NCBI GenBank assembly: GCA_003229495.1 | Contig: QIEB01000005.1 | Span: forward strand, 1 to 7,200 | Direction of reading: 5' to 3' | Source: Flammeovirgaceae bacterium | Lineage (GTDB): Bacteria > Bacteroidota > Bacteroidia > Cytophagales > Cyclobacteriaceae | DNA length: 7,200 nucleotides | In this document: positions 1 to 6,250 of the stretch, piece by piece | Numbering within the stretch: position 1 is the first letter of the stretch | How the letters are laid out: every line of letters starts with the position of its first letter | Translations under genes and position numbers: made by a program | The notes under the pieces: model-generated | Database searches by the model: none | Seen by the model: the letters and a program-made list of their open reading frames with translations, nothing else | Told to the model about the DNA's origin: nothing

Positions 1-92
1 AAATCTGCGAAACAACTGCCCAAAGAAAGAATCTTACTGTTCAGCGTTATGGAATGAGCTAAGGGTACCAGGGAAACGGGGGTACGAAACAT
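1..92 (-). CDS. GSCFA-domain protein, N-terminal 30 codons (continues past the left edge)
   Basis: An open frame starts at ATG 92-90 and runs off the left edge, giving 30 residues that begin MFRTPVSL and end KILSLGSCFAD. The GSCFA motif with its preceding ILSLGS strand is the signature that names the GSCFA family (Pfam GSCFA), where it lies near the N-terminus as here. Members are related to SGNH/GDSL hydrolases, and the Ser of GSCFA is taken to be the nucleophile; substrates are mostly unknown. The MFRT start also fits family members I remember. No signal peptide is visible. The start has no Shine-Dalgarno sequence (upstream bases ACTTAGAAATT), like most genes in this window. The gene is co-directional with rpsF-rpsR-rplI but lies behind that operon's terminator, so it probably has its own promoter, which I could not find. 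The call rests on one motif, in the right place. Confidence 0.75.
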   Translation of the reverse strand, partial: MFRTPVSLVPLAHSITLNSKILSLGSCFAD

Positions 93-120
93 AATTTCTA
101 AGTTAGTAAAGGGCCTATAA

Positions 121-149
121 TAAAAAAACCCTAGCGAGAAACGTCAGGG
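121..149 (-). terminator. Intrinsic terminator of the rpsF-rpsR-rplI operon
   Basis: On the minus strand, CCCTGACG, loop TTTCT, then CGCTAGGG form an 8-position stem with one A-C mismatch and one G-T pair, followed at once by seven T (plus-strand A tract 122-128). It sits about 80 bases after the rplI stop and before the GSCFA gene, where the operon should end. On the plus strand the same stem is followed only by TCAGTTATTTT, so termination in that direction would be weak. Confidence 0.8.
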
Positions 150-164
150 TCAGTTATTTTGGTG

Positions 165-186
165 GTAGAACTGTGGCAGGTTCTAC
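165..186. other. Stem-loop in the rplI 3' region
   Basis: GTAGAACTG (165-173), loop TGG, and CAGGTTCTAC (177-186) pair over nine base pairs with one bulged G. No T tract follows on either strand, so it is not a standard intrinsic terminator. It lies between the rplI stop and the operon terminator and would form a second hairpin in the transcript tail. It may protect the 3' end, or be chance. Its role is unknown. Confidence 0.45.
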
Positions 187-226
187 TTACGACCAGCAAG
201 TTCAACTTAGGACGTATCAGATGAAT

Positions 227-656
227 TTAGGCTTCGATAACCTTAAATGATACTTCATGTTGTACTTCACGATGAAGATCAATGACTGCCTGGTAATCAC
301 CCAAAGTTTTCACCGGGGACTTGAAGGTGATTTTTTTCCTATCCACTTCAATCCCTTTGCTTTTTAATGCTTCAGAAATTTGCAACGCAGTGACAGCACC
401 AAAAATCTTTCCATTCTCGCCTGCTTTTGAAGATATTTCCAACACAACTTCACTTATTGATTGTGCCAGCGCTTCGGCATCCTGTTTAATGAGATGCTTG
501 TTTTACGTTCTCTGCAATCCTCTTTTTATTTGACTCACTGGCAACCAAAGCCAGTCCTTTAGGAATCAAATAATTCCTGCCATACCCTCCTTTGACAGTG
601 ACCTGGTCGTTCTTATAGCCCAGACCTTTTATATCTTCTTTTAGTATAACTTCCAT
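227..656 (-). pseudogene. rplI: 50S ribosomal protein bL9, interrupted by a frameshift
   Basis: bL9 binds domain V of 23S rRNA near the L1 stalk and has two globular domains joined by a long helix. The first 56 residues (ATG 656-654; MEVILKEDIKGLGYKND..., GGYGRNYLIPKG) form the N-terminal domain and the start of the helix, then stop at TAA 488-486 after ...VKQASH. The rest continues in another frame from about 490: IKQDAEAL..., ISSKAGENGKIFGAVT and a C-terminal domain ending FKVIEA at 227. Joined directly, the Lys of SKAGENG would be residue 78; I count 82-83 in remembered Geobacillus and E. coli proteins. Four to five residues of the helix are therefore missing, which fits a 14-base deletion. 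Both halves look otherwise well conserved, so the lesion is recent or an assembly error. It starts 23 bases after rpsR and is the last gene of the operon. A start at Met 445 would give only the C-terminal domain. Confidence 0.9.
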
Positions 657-679
657 CTTTCAAAAATTATAAACCAGGA

Positions 680-931
680 TTATTTTAGAGAATCGGTTAC
701 ATAGGGTAACAAAGCCAGGTGTCTGGCTCTTTTTACCGCCTGACTTACCTTTTTCTGAAACTTGAGGCTAGTACCGGTGATACGCCGGGGAAGAATCTTT
801 CCTTGGTCGTTGACAAATTTCAACAGAAAATTTGCATCCTTATAGTCAATATACTTGATGCCATTCTTTTTGAATCGGCAATACTTCTTTTTGTTATCTG
901 CCCGGTTTACCGGTTCGTTTATTAAGGTCAT
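680..931 (-). CDS. rpsR: 30S ribosomal protein bS18
   Basis: bS18 pairs with bS6 on the platform of the 30S subunit. The 83-residue product is the usual length, with the expected core: KKYCRFKKNGIKYIDYKD (residues 15-32), LLKFVNDQGKILPRRITGTS (36-55) and the basic helix FQKKVSQAVKRARHLALLPY (58-77). Only one Cys is present, so it is a zinc-free form. The ATG at 931-929 overlaps the rpsF stop as ATGA, the classic coupled arrangement. Unlike its neighbours, it has a strong Shine-Dalgarno sequence six bases before the start. The product is a core translation protein and should be highly expressed from the promoter ahead of rpsF. Confidence 0.98.
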   Translation of the reverse strand: MTLINEPVNRADNKKKYCRFKKNGIKYIDYKDANFLLKFVNDQGKILPRRITGTSLKFQKKVSQAVKRARHLALLPYVTDSLK

Positions 932-1287
932 GATGCCACCTCCTCTTTTTTCTTATTGAATTCTCCTTTTCTTCTTTTCTCGTTGTATCCCAGAGCGTGC
1001 TTGTTCAGAGATACGGTTAAAAAGCGCATGACCTTTTCATCACGTCGGCAAGCCAATTCGAAAGCTTCCACTGCATTTGGTTCGGAGTTGAACTCAAATA
1101 AATGGTAATAACCAGTGGATTTATGCTGAATGGTATATGCTAATTTTTTTAGCCCCCAATTTTCCTCATTGATCATATCAGATTGATTGTCAGTAAGGAC
1201 TTTTTTCAATTTACCGACTGTATCCTTCATCTGAGATTCAGATAAAACGGGAGTTAAAATGAATACAGTCTCATAACTCTTCTTCAT
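928..1287 (-). CDS. rpsF: 30S ribosomal protein bS6
   Basis: bS6 forms a heterodimer with bS18 and binds the central domain of 16S rRNA. The 119-residue product starts MKKSYETVFILTPVLSE, with the ferredoxin-like fold visible as alternating strands and helices: GLKKLAYTIQHKSTGYYHLFEF in the centre and ELACRRDEKVMRFLTVSL near residue 90. A short basic tail rich in Lys and Glu follows, common in this phylum. It is the first gene of the operon, behind a consensus promoter. Its own ATG (1287-1285) is preceded by an AT-rich stretch without a Shine-Dalgarno sequence, while its last codons carry the one for rpsR. Confidence 0.98.
   Translation of the reverse strand: MKKSYETVFILTPVLSESQMKDTVGKLKKVLTDNQSDMINEENWGLKKLAYTIQHKSTGYYHLFEFNSEPNAVEAFELACRRDEKVMRFLTVSLNKHALGYNEKRRKGEFNKKKEEVAS
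937..944 (-). promoter_or_regulatory. Strong Shine-Dalgarno sequence of rpsR
   Basis: The minus strand reads AGGAGGTG, then GGCATC up to the ATG at 931. Counted from AGGAGGT (938-944), the spacing is six bases. It matches eight bases of the consensus AAGGAGGTGA and lies within the last codons of rpsF (the Glu-Glu-Val codons). None of the other starts in the window (GSCFA gene, rplI, rpsF, coiled-coil gene, methyltransferase, apaG, ung, lepB, dapB, DUF5683 gene) shows anything similar, as expected for Bacteroidota. Confidence 0.75.
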
Positions 1288-1331
1288 AATTTAAGATCAC
1301 TGTTTGAAAAACTAAATCCTTTAATGGCCTG

Positions 1332-1362
1332 CAAAAGTAGCCATAAAAATAGTATCTGCAAA
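1332..1362 (-). promoter_or_regulatory. Bacteroidota-type promoter of the rpsF operon
   Basis: On the minus strand TTTG (1362-1359) is followed after exactly 19 bases by TACTTTTG (1339-1332). This matches the phylum's primary sigma factor consensus, a -33 TTTG and a -7 TAnnTTTG, without a mismatch. Transcription should start near 1325, leaving a leader of about 40 bases before rpsF. The gap between the coiled-coil gene and rpsF shows no terminator, so some read-through into the operon is possible. Confidence 0.8.
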
Positions 1363-1397
1363 ATATTTGATTAATTATGAAGAGGAAGAGTGTAGAG

Positions 1398-2324
1398 TTA
1401 CTTTACCGTAAAAGACTTACTACCGATAAGGTCCTCATCTGCGTAAATTTCAACCACATGATCACCGGTAATGTAATCACTTCCTTTATCATATAGAAAG
1501 GTTATTTGTTGCTTGGTATTATCAAAGAGGATCTCCTGAACAGCGGTATAAAACTCCTCTCTATTTTTCACCATGAAAGTCCCAGAACCATGTGCTACGT
1601 CAAATAGTACATTTCCTTCAGGTTCGATAATTCGAATCCTGATATCTTTCCCCTCTACGGGAGCTACGCTATTATCTGCCAGGTTGAAGCCAACTTTAAT
1701 ACTTTCAATATGTCGATTTCTGAACTCACCTTCTTTTTCTCGACCTCTCTTGTTTACTGCGCTTATCTTAATATTCTCTGCCTTGAGCGTGCTTGCAATA
1801 GCTACCTTCTCACCCAATTTCTCAGAGGTTTCAGCTAACTCCTGGATGGAGTCGCTAAGCATATTTTGAGTAACTTTAAGATCAGTGTTTTCAGTAAGCA
1901 GTTCTTCATTAACCGCTATTAGGCGTTGTATTTCCTCTTCTTTTTCTTTTAATAAAGTTTCGTAACCCTCTACTTTGTCTCTTATTTTATAAAGTCTGGC
2001 CCAGCCCACATCGGATGATTCCTGTAGTTTTTCCCTTTCGGCCTCTAACTCTTCCTTAGCCAAACGTAATTCTTCTACGTCACCACCCAGCTTACTAATT
2101 TCTTCTATTTTAAGTTGTAATTCGTTGCTAATGGATTCCAGTTTATTAAAGGTCTCCTCTAGCTCCATATCACGGTTAGCCAGTTCGGTTTTAAGCTCAT
2201 TTTTTTTCTGGTGGTCCAGGTACCACTTAACACCCTGAATAATTACCAGGATGGCCAAAAAAGCAATGATCAATCCCAGTTTGTTATTTTTCTTCTTTTC
2301 AACCTCGTTTATCTGCTGCGTCAT
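1398..2324 (-). CDS. Membrane-anchored coiled-coil protein, function unknown
   Basis: The 308-residue product has a short charged N-terminus (EKKKNNK), one membrane helix at about residues 16-35 (LGLIIAFLAILVIIQGVKWY), a long Glu/Lys-rich coiled coil at about 38-190, and a compact C-terminal domain from about 200 on (KVGFNLADNSVAP..., RIRIIEPEGNVLFDV..., QITFLYDKGSDY..., ending SFTVK) that looks like beta strands. The positive charges before the helix suggest the N-terminus is inside and the rest is periplasmic. I have seen similar proteins in Cytophagales but know no assigned function; the C-terminal part seems the best conserved. No catalytic motif is visible. It follows the methyltransferase gene after 97 bases and has a possible promoter of its own. 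A scaffold or envelope spacer is plausible but is only inference. Confidence 0.85.
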   Translation of the reverse strand: MTQQINEVEKKKNNKLGLIIAFLAILVIIQGVKWYLDHQKKNELKTELANRDMELEETFNKLESISNELQLKIEEISKLGGDVEELRLAKEELEAEREKLQESSDVGWARLYKIRDKVEGYETLLKEKEEEIQRLIAVNEELLTENTDLKVTQNMLSDSIQELAETSEKLGEKVAIASTLKAENIKISAVNKRGREKEGEFRNRHIESIKVGFNLADNSVAPVEGKDIRIRIIEPEGNVLFDVAHGSGTFMVKNREEFYTAVQEILFDNTKQQITFLYDKGSDYITGDHVVEIYADEDLIGSKSFTVK

Positions 2325-2348
2325 ACTTTAAAGTCCATTTAGACAGGG

Positions 2349-2378
2349 TAAAATTAAGATATTATTAAAATTATTCAA
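2349..2378 (-). promoter_or_regulatory. Possible promoter of the coiled-coil gene
   Basis: On the minus strand TTG (2378-2376) is followed after 19 bases by TAATTTTA (2356-2349), one mismatch from TAnnTTTG. The spacing is right and the gap between genes is otherwise empty. The region is very AT-rich, so a chance match is possible. Confidence 0.4.
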
Positions 2379-2421
2379 CTTAAATCAATGATTTCGCAAT
2401 CAAGAGGGCACCAATTAGCCA

Positions 2422-3204
2422 TTACCATGACAGTACATGATGGGATTTGCTCAAATTTTTATCAAAAAAAGCCACTCCTACTTGAAATAGATCCACCGTC
2501 AAACTCACCTGATCATACTGTATTACCTGATTCCAGGCATGCTCCATATCTTTGGACCAATGAATATCATCAAGCACCAGAATGCTTTTCTGATGTATTT
2601 TTGGTAAACACTGATCAAAATATTTTAGAGTAGCATGGTATTGGTGATTTGCATCAATAAACAGTAAATCGATTCTTTCAAGGTTGGACATAACATTACC
2701 TAAGGTTTTATCCAATGTGCCCGTAACCAGTTGGATTTGTTCAACGCTCAATTCCCTGAAATTACTTTTGGCTTTTTCGCTGGTCGCAGGACATCCTTCG
2801 AAAGTTATGATTTCGCACTGAGGAGCTCCAGCGGCCAGGTGCAGAGTGCCCAGGCCCAAACTTGTCCCCAATTCGACAATGACCATTGGATGGTACCGGT
2901 TAGCCATGTTATAGAGTAACTGGGACACTTTTTGTTGATTGGACTTTCTTACTAAATCACGGACAGTTCTTTGTTTAGGTTTGTTATTACCTGTACCAAA
3001 ATCCGTCACTTCTATGGTAGTCCGCTCTTTCAAAAGCTGGCGCCGTAATTCCTGAACCGCATGGAGTTTTAGACTCTCAGGTTTAATTTTAACAACACTT
3101 GTATAAAAATCGTATATGAATGGAGCTTGCAGAGAATGTTGGTCAACCGCATTCAACCAGTGAGAGAGAAACCGTATAGCTAAGGCAATTCTACCAGATA
3201 ACAA
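2422..3204 (-). CDS. Class I SAM-dependent methyltransferase
   Basis: The 260-residue product has a Rossmann methyltransferase core: motif I VIVELGTSLGLGT at 108-120, the acidic end of strand 2 at ITFEGCP (Glu136), RIDLLFIDANHQYHATLKYF at 177-196 and SILVLDDIHWSKDM at 207-220. This resembles the Methyltransf_24 / O-methyltransferase group (COG4122-like). The N-terminal 70 residues (HSLQAPFIYDFY..., IEVTDFGTG) match a version common in Bacteroidota; its substrate is unknown to me. The start is TTG at 3204, because no ATG is available until about residue 100 and TAG lies two codons upstream. That TAG is the stop of apaG, which is in the same frame, so the two genes are probably cotranscribed and translation may be coupled. 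There is no Shine-Dalgarno sequence. Small-molecule O-methylation is one guess. Confidence 0.85.
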   Translation of the reverse strand: MLSGRIALAIRFLSHWLNAVDQHSLQAPFIYDFYTSVVKIKPESLKLHAVQELRRQLLKERTTIEVTDFGTGNNKPKQRTVRDLVRKSNQQKVSQLLYNMANRYHPMVIVELGTSLGLGTLHLAAGAPQCEIITFEGCPATSEKAKSNFRELSVEQIQLVTGTLDKTLGNVMSNLERIDLLFIDANHQYHATLKYFDQCLPKIHQKSILVLDDIHWSKDMEHAWNQVIQYDQVSLTVDLFQVGVAFFDKNLSKSHHVLSW

Positions 3205-3207
3205 GAT

Positions 3208-3594
3208 CTAGTTAAGTTTATAAGGAAATATCATTAGAAATTCAGGTATACTTACGTGGAATCTGGCCCCATCGATGATCTGTTCCATTTCATAGCTTCC
3301 ATACATTTTTCCAATGCCAGATTTTAGGTTGCAGCCGGATACATACTGGTGTTGTTCGCCGGGTTCCATAATGGGTTGTTGACCAACCACCCCTTCACCT
3401 TCCACCGTTCGCACTGAAGTATTGGCATCGTGGATATACCACTTTCTTCTAAGCAACTGAATGGTGTGGGCGCTGCCATTTTGAATGGTAATCCGGTATG
3501 TAAATACATAATGGTGCTGGCTTGGGCTGGAGTATTCAGGTTGGTATTCTGTCTCCACTGTAACCTTGACGCCCTTTGTGATTGCTGTTACCAC
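3208..3594 (-). CDS. apaG: ApaG family protein (Co2+/Mg2+ efflux protein ApaG)
   Basis: ApaG is a small all-beta protein with a fibronectin type III-like fold; mutants in enterobacteria affect divalent cation resistance, but the biochemical role is unsettled. The 128-residue product is the usual length and has the family motifs VEGEGVVGQQP (64-74), PGEQHQYVSGCNL (78-90) and GKMYGSYEM (95-103). The start is GTG at 3594-3592, just after an in-frame TAA; MVTAITKGVKV is the normal family N-terminus, so the GTG is right. The gene is divergent from ung across about 100 AT-rich bases and is followed in the same frame by the methyltransferase. I found no clear promoter. Confidence 0.95.
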   Translation of the reverse strand: MVTAITKGVKVTVETEYQPEYSSPSQHHYVFTYRITIQNGSAHTIQLLRRKWYIHDANTSVRTVEGEGVVGQQPIMEPGEQHQYVSGCNLKSGIGKMYGSYEMEQIIDGARFHVSIPEFLMIFPYKLN

Positions 3595-3696
3595 TTATTT
3601 TAATAAAAGAAGGTAGATAATTAATAAAGATAACTAAAGTTTTAAATGCATTGCTTATTGAAAAGTAAATTTTATTTTATACCCAAATAACACAAT

Positions 3697-4359
3697 ATGG
3701 AGGTAAGAATTGAGGCCAGTTGGAAAGAAGTACTTCAAAAAGAATTCGAGAAACCTTATTTTCACAAATTGACTGATTTTGTACGTCAGGAATACCAGAC
3801 ACACCGGGTTTTCCCACCTGCAAAGCATGTTTTCAATGCGTTTGACCGTTGTCCATTTTCACAGGTTAAAGTGGTTATTTTGGGTCAGGACCCGTACCAT
3901 GGTCCGGGGCAGGCACATGGCTTGTGCTTCTCTGTAAATGATGAAATTATCAAACCGCCGTCTCTACAGAATATTTTCAAAGAGCTTAAATCGGACCTGG
4001 GCATGCCCCCTCCCTCCAGTGGTAATTTACAAAGATGGGCTGATCAGGGGGTATTGTTATTGAACGCTTCTCTAACGGTACGTGCCTATGAGGCAGGATC
4101 TCATCAGGGCAAAGGATGGGAAGATTTTACAGATCGAGTAGTGAGTATTTTGGCCAATGATAAATCAAATCTGGTGTTTATGCTTTGGGGAAGTTATGCT
4201 CAAAAGAAAGGTCTTGTCATTGATAGCCACCGTCATTTGGTACTAAAATCAGCACACCCTTCACCTTTGTCTGCTCATCGTGGGTTTTTTGGAAATGGCC
4301 ATTTTAGCAAAACTAACAGATACCTACAAGATCATGGGAATCAGCCAATTCAATGGTGA
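3697..4359 (+). CDS. ung: Uracil-DNA glycosylase, family 1
   Basis: Ung removes uracil from DNA and starts base excision repair. The 220-residue product is full length. It shows the water-activating motif GQDPYH (63-68, catalytic Asp65), the uracil-stacking Phe78 in GLCFSV, LLNASLTV (121-128) with the Asn123 that selects uracil, and the DNA-intercalation loop SAHPSPLSAHRGFFG with catalytic His187. All key residues are present, so it should be active. The start ATG is followed by a typical N-terminus (MEVRIEASWKEVLQKEF). It is the only plus-strand gene here and so has its own promoter; the AT-rich gap before it gave no convincing match. Its TGA abuts the lepB stop. Confidence 0.98.
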   Translation: MEVRIEASWKEVLQKEFEKPYFHKLTDFVRQEYQTHRVFPPAKHVFNAFDRCPFSQVKVVILGQDPYHGPGQAHGLCFSVNDEIIKPPSLQNIFKELKSDLGMPPPSSGNLQRWADQGVLLLNASLTVRAYEAGSHQGKGWEDFTDRVVSILANDKSNLVFMLWGSYAQKKGLVIDSHRHLVLKSAHPSPLSAHRGFFGNGHFSKTNRYLQDHGNQPIQW

Positions 4360-5520
4360 TCATTTGATAACCATAAATAACCTGTTCCAGCGAATTTTTT
4401 TTAACCAAGACTCATTGCTGTCAATCGACATCCACACAAATAATGGTTTGCCCATAACATGATCTTCAGGTACAAATCCCCAGAACCTGGAGTCAATTGA
4501 ATTGTGCCGATTGTCTCCCATCATAAAATAGTAATTCTGTTTGAAAGTATATTCATTCACCTTGAGAGCATTGATGGTAAGGGTTTGATCCTCAATGGAT
4601 ACGTTTTCCTGACCCTCATAATTCTGGATAAAGAATCCGTATTTCAACAAGTTTTCCGAGTTTATTTCTATAGTTAATCCTTTGGCTGGAATCAGTAATG
4701 GACCGTAGTTGTCCTCATTCCACGCCAATTTGGGGCCATCGGGAAAAACATTCACCTGACCTTCGCCGGGTTCCCAGGTTTTAAGGGCACCGGTGAGCGG
4801 GTCTACACTTATTTTCTCTACAGTAATATTCGGGATTCTTGATAGTTTCTCGATGTCTTCAGCCATGGCACCCTTGACATAATAAGTATTTACTCCCCAA
4901 TTCTCAACATCCCAAATACCGTTTCTCATGAATACCCTTCGATTTATAGGCACAGGGCTGGTTACTTTGTAGCTAAGTTGCATATTTGGAGGGTTAGGTG
5001 CTACTTCTCCATTGATAAACAACTGCATATCTTTTATTTCCAGTACATCCCCGGGTATTGCCACACACCTTTTCACATAATATGTTTTAAGATCCACGGG
5101 ATGGTCCTCCTCTCCTGGAATATTGGGGTTACCGGGATAGTTAAATACTACAGGTTCATTGCGTTTTACATCCCGAAATCCGGGTAGTCGGATAGAAGGA
5201 AGTTGTATCCAATCCAAATAGGAGGAAATATTAAGAAGCGGAATCTTTTGATGCGTCAGGGGGATCTGTAATGGGGTAACTGGTGTTCTGGGGCCATAGT
5301 GAATCTTGCTTACAAAAAGGTAGTCTCCAACCAATAGCGATCCCTCCATGGAGGGTGTTGGTATAGTAAAAGCGCTGAGTAATCCCCATTTTAGAATAGT
5401 TGCAACAATTACGGCAAATTTGAGGGCGTCAATCCATTCTTTGGTCTTACTAGGCGGTTTATGTTCTTTTTTCTTTTTCTTGATCTTCCCAAAGATCTTG
5501 CTAAGTGGCATTTGTTTCAT
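4360..5520 (-). CDS. lepB: Signal peptidase I
   Basis: LepB cleaves signal peptides from exported proteins at the outer face of the inner membrane. From ATG 5520 the product has 386 residues: a Lys-rich cytoplasmic stretch, a membrane segment (about 34-53, ALKFAVIVATILKWGLLSAF), the catalytic Ser57 in IPTPSMEGSLLVGDYLFVSK, the general-base Lys150 in YYVKRCVAIPGD, and box E MGDNRHNSIDSRFWG at about 334-348. An insertion of about 180 residues separates Lys from box E, as is usual in Bacteroidota, explaining the length. The frame is open up to ATG 5553 (397 residues), but that start would overlap dapB by 20 bases and add MIFWIFNHNNF, unlike family members; I prefer 5520, 13 bases after dapB. It is the last gene of the parB cluster, and its stop abuts that of ung with no room for a terminator. 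Confidence 0.96.
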   Translation of the reverse strand: MKQMPLSKIFGKIKKKKKEHKPPSKTKEWIDALKFAVIVATILKWGLLSAFTIPTPSMEGSLLVGDYLFVSKIHYGPRTPVTPLQIPLTHQKIPLLNISSYLDWIQLPSIRLPGFRDVKRNEPVVFNYPGNPNIPGEEDHPVDLKTYYVKRCVAIPGDVLEIKDMQLFINGEVAPNPPNMQLSYKVTSPVPINRRVFMRNGIWDVENWGVNTYYVKGAMAEDIEKLSRIPNITVEKISVDPLTGALKTWEPGEGQVNVFPDGPKLAWNEDNYGPLLIPAKGLTIEINSENLLKYGFFIQNYEGQENVSIEDQTLTINALKVNEYTFKQNYYFMMGDNRHNSIDSRFWGFVPEDHVMGKPLFVWMSIDSNESWLKKIRWNRLFMVIK

Positions 5521-5533
5521 AAAATTATTGTGA

Positions 5534-6247
5534 TTAAAGATCCAAAAAATCATCCATTGATAAAATACCTTTACGGTTTTGTATCCATTCTGTTACCAAA
5601 ACCGCCCCTAAAAATCCTTTACGATTTAAAGCCTTGTGTTGCACAGTTAATTCATCGTATCCGGACAAATATTTTACAGTATGCGTGCCTGGCACCTTTC
5701 CATGTCGAAGTGCATTAATTGGTAACTTTCCCCGCTGAGGTGTTTGGTCCAGGGTCCATTGGTCTATTCGATCCATTCCTTCAATGATTCCTTCTGCAAG
5801 GGTAATAGCCGTACCACTTGGCACATCTTTCTTTTCAGTGTGATGTGTTTCTTCCATAGTCACCCGAAAATCCGGATATAAGTTCATTATTCTGGCCAGA
5901 AAGCTATTTAATTTAAAAGTGATATTTACACCCAAACTAAAATTGGAGGCATAAAAAAAAGTGCCATTTTTTTTCTTACAATAAAGGTCTAGTTCCTTCT
6001 TTCGGTGCAACCAGCCGGTAGTGCCAGACACCACTGGAATTCCTTGGTTGATGCACTGTTTGATGTTTTCATATGCCTGCCCTGGGGTGGTAAATTCCAC
6101 GGCAGCGTCAACCTGTTCAGGCCTCCAGTCATTTAGTGATTTCTGGTTATGTAAATCTATTTTATCAAAGATTTGATGACCTCTTTCCTCTGCGATAGTG
6201 GCAATTTCTCTGCCCATTTTGCCGTATCCGATAATGCCGATTACCAT
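5534..6247 (-). CDS. dapB: 4-hydroxy-tetrahydrodipicolinate reductase
   Basis: DapB reduces 4-hydroxy-tetrahydrodipicolinate with NAD(P)H on the way to diaminopimelate (peptidoglycan) and lysine. The 237-residue product has the nucleotide-binding start IGIIGYGKMGRE (3-14), VEFTTP (50-55), SGTTGW (74-79), ASNFSLGVN (100-108) and the active-site ETHHTEKKDVPSGTA (133-147), with His135/His136 and Lys139 matching E. coli His159/His160 and Lys163. RHGKVPGTHTV (181-191) follows. It is shorter than the proteobacterial enzyme (about 270), as usual in this phylum. It starts 3 bases after the DUF5683 gene's stop and is followed by lepB after 13 bases, so it belongs to the parB cluster. Confidence 0.97.
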   Translation of the reverse strand: MVIGIIGYGKMGREIATIAEERGHQIFDKIDLHNQKSLNDWRPEQVDAAVEFTTPGQAYENIKQCINQGIPVVSGTTGWLHRKKELDLYCKKKNGTFFYASNFSLGVNITFKLNSFLARIMNLYPDFRVTMEETHHTEKKDVPSGTAITLAEGIIEGMDRIDQWTLDQTPQRGKLPINALRHGKVPGTHTVKYLSGYDELTVQHKALNRKGFLGAVLVTEWIQNRKGILSMDDFLDL

Positions 6248-6250
6248 AAC

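Noticed and set aside
1..94. 3' end of a convergent plus-strand gene (open frames ending at 57, 60 and 94)
   Set aside because: None of the three peptides resembles a protein I know, while the minus strand gives the GSCFA N-terminus over the same bases.
484..494. Programmed +1 frameshift in rplI (TCT C ATT AAA)
   Set aside because: Even with the shift the protein would lack about five residues of the rigid helix, and I know of no programmed frameshift in rplI. A deletion explains frame and length together.
1288..1330. bS6:bS18-binding leader motif ahead of rpsF
   Set aside because: The short leader shows no clear hairpin with the CCG loop element known from other bacteria.
2388..2633. Plus-strand frame of 81 codons
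   Set aside because: It lies mostly antisense inside the conserved methyltransferase and its product shows no family features.
3651..3680. Possible ung promoter: TTG, 19 bases, TATTTTAT
   Set aside because: Two mismatches in the -7 element in a very AT-rich gap, and the transcript start would leave only about ten leader bases.
5342..5355. Perfect 14-base palindrome CCCTCCATGGAGGG
   Set aside because: It falls on the codons for the catalytic Pro-Ser-Met-Glu-Gly of LepB, where the protein fixes most bases; no copies or spacing suggest a binding site.
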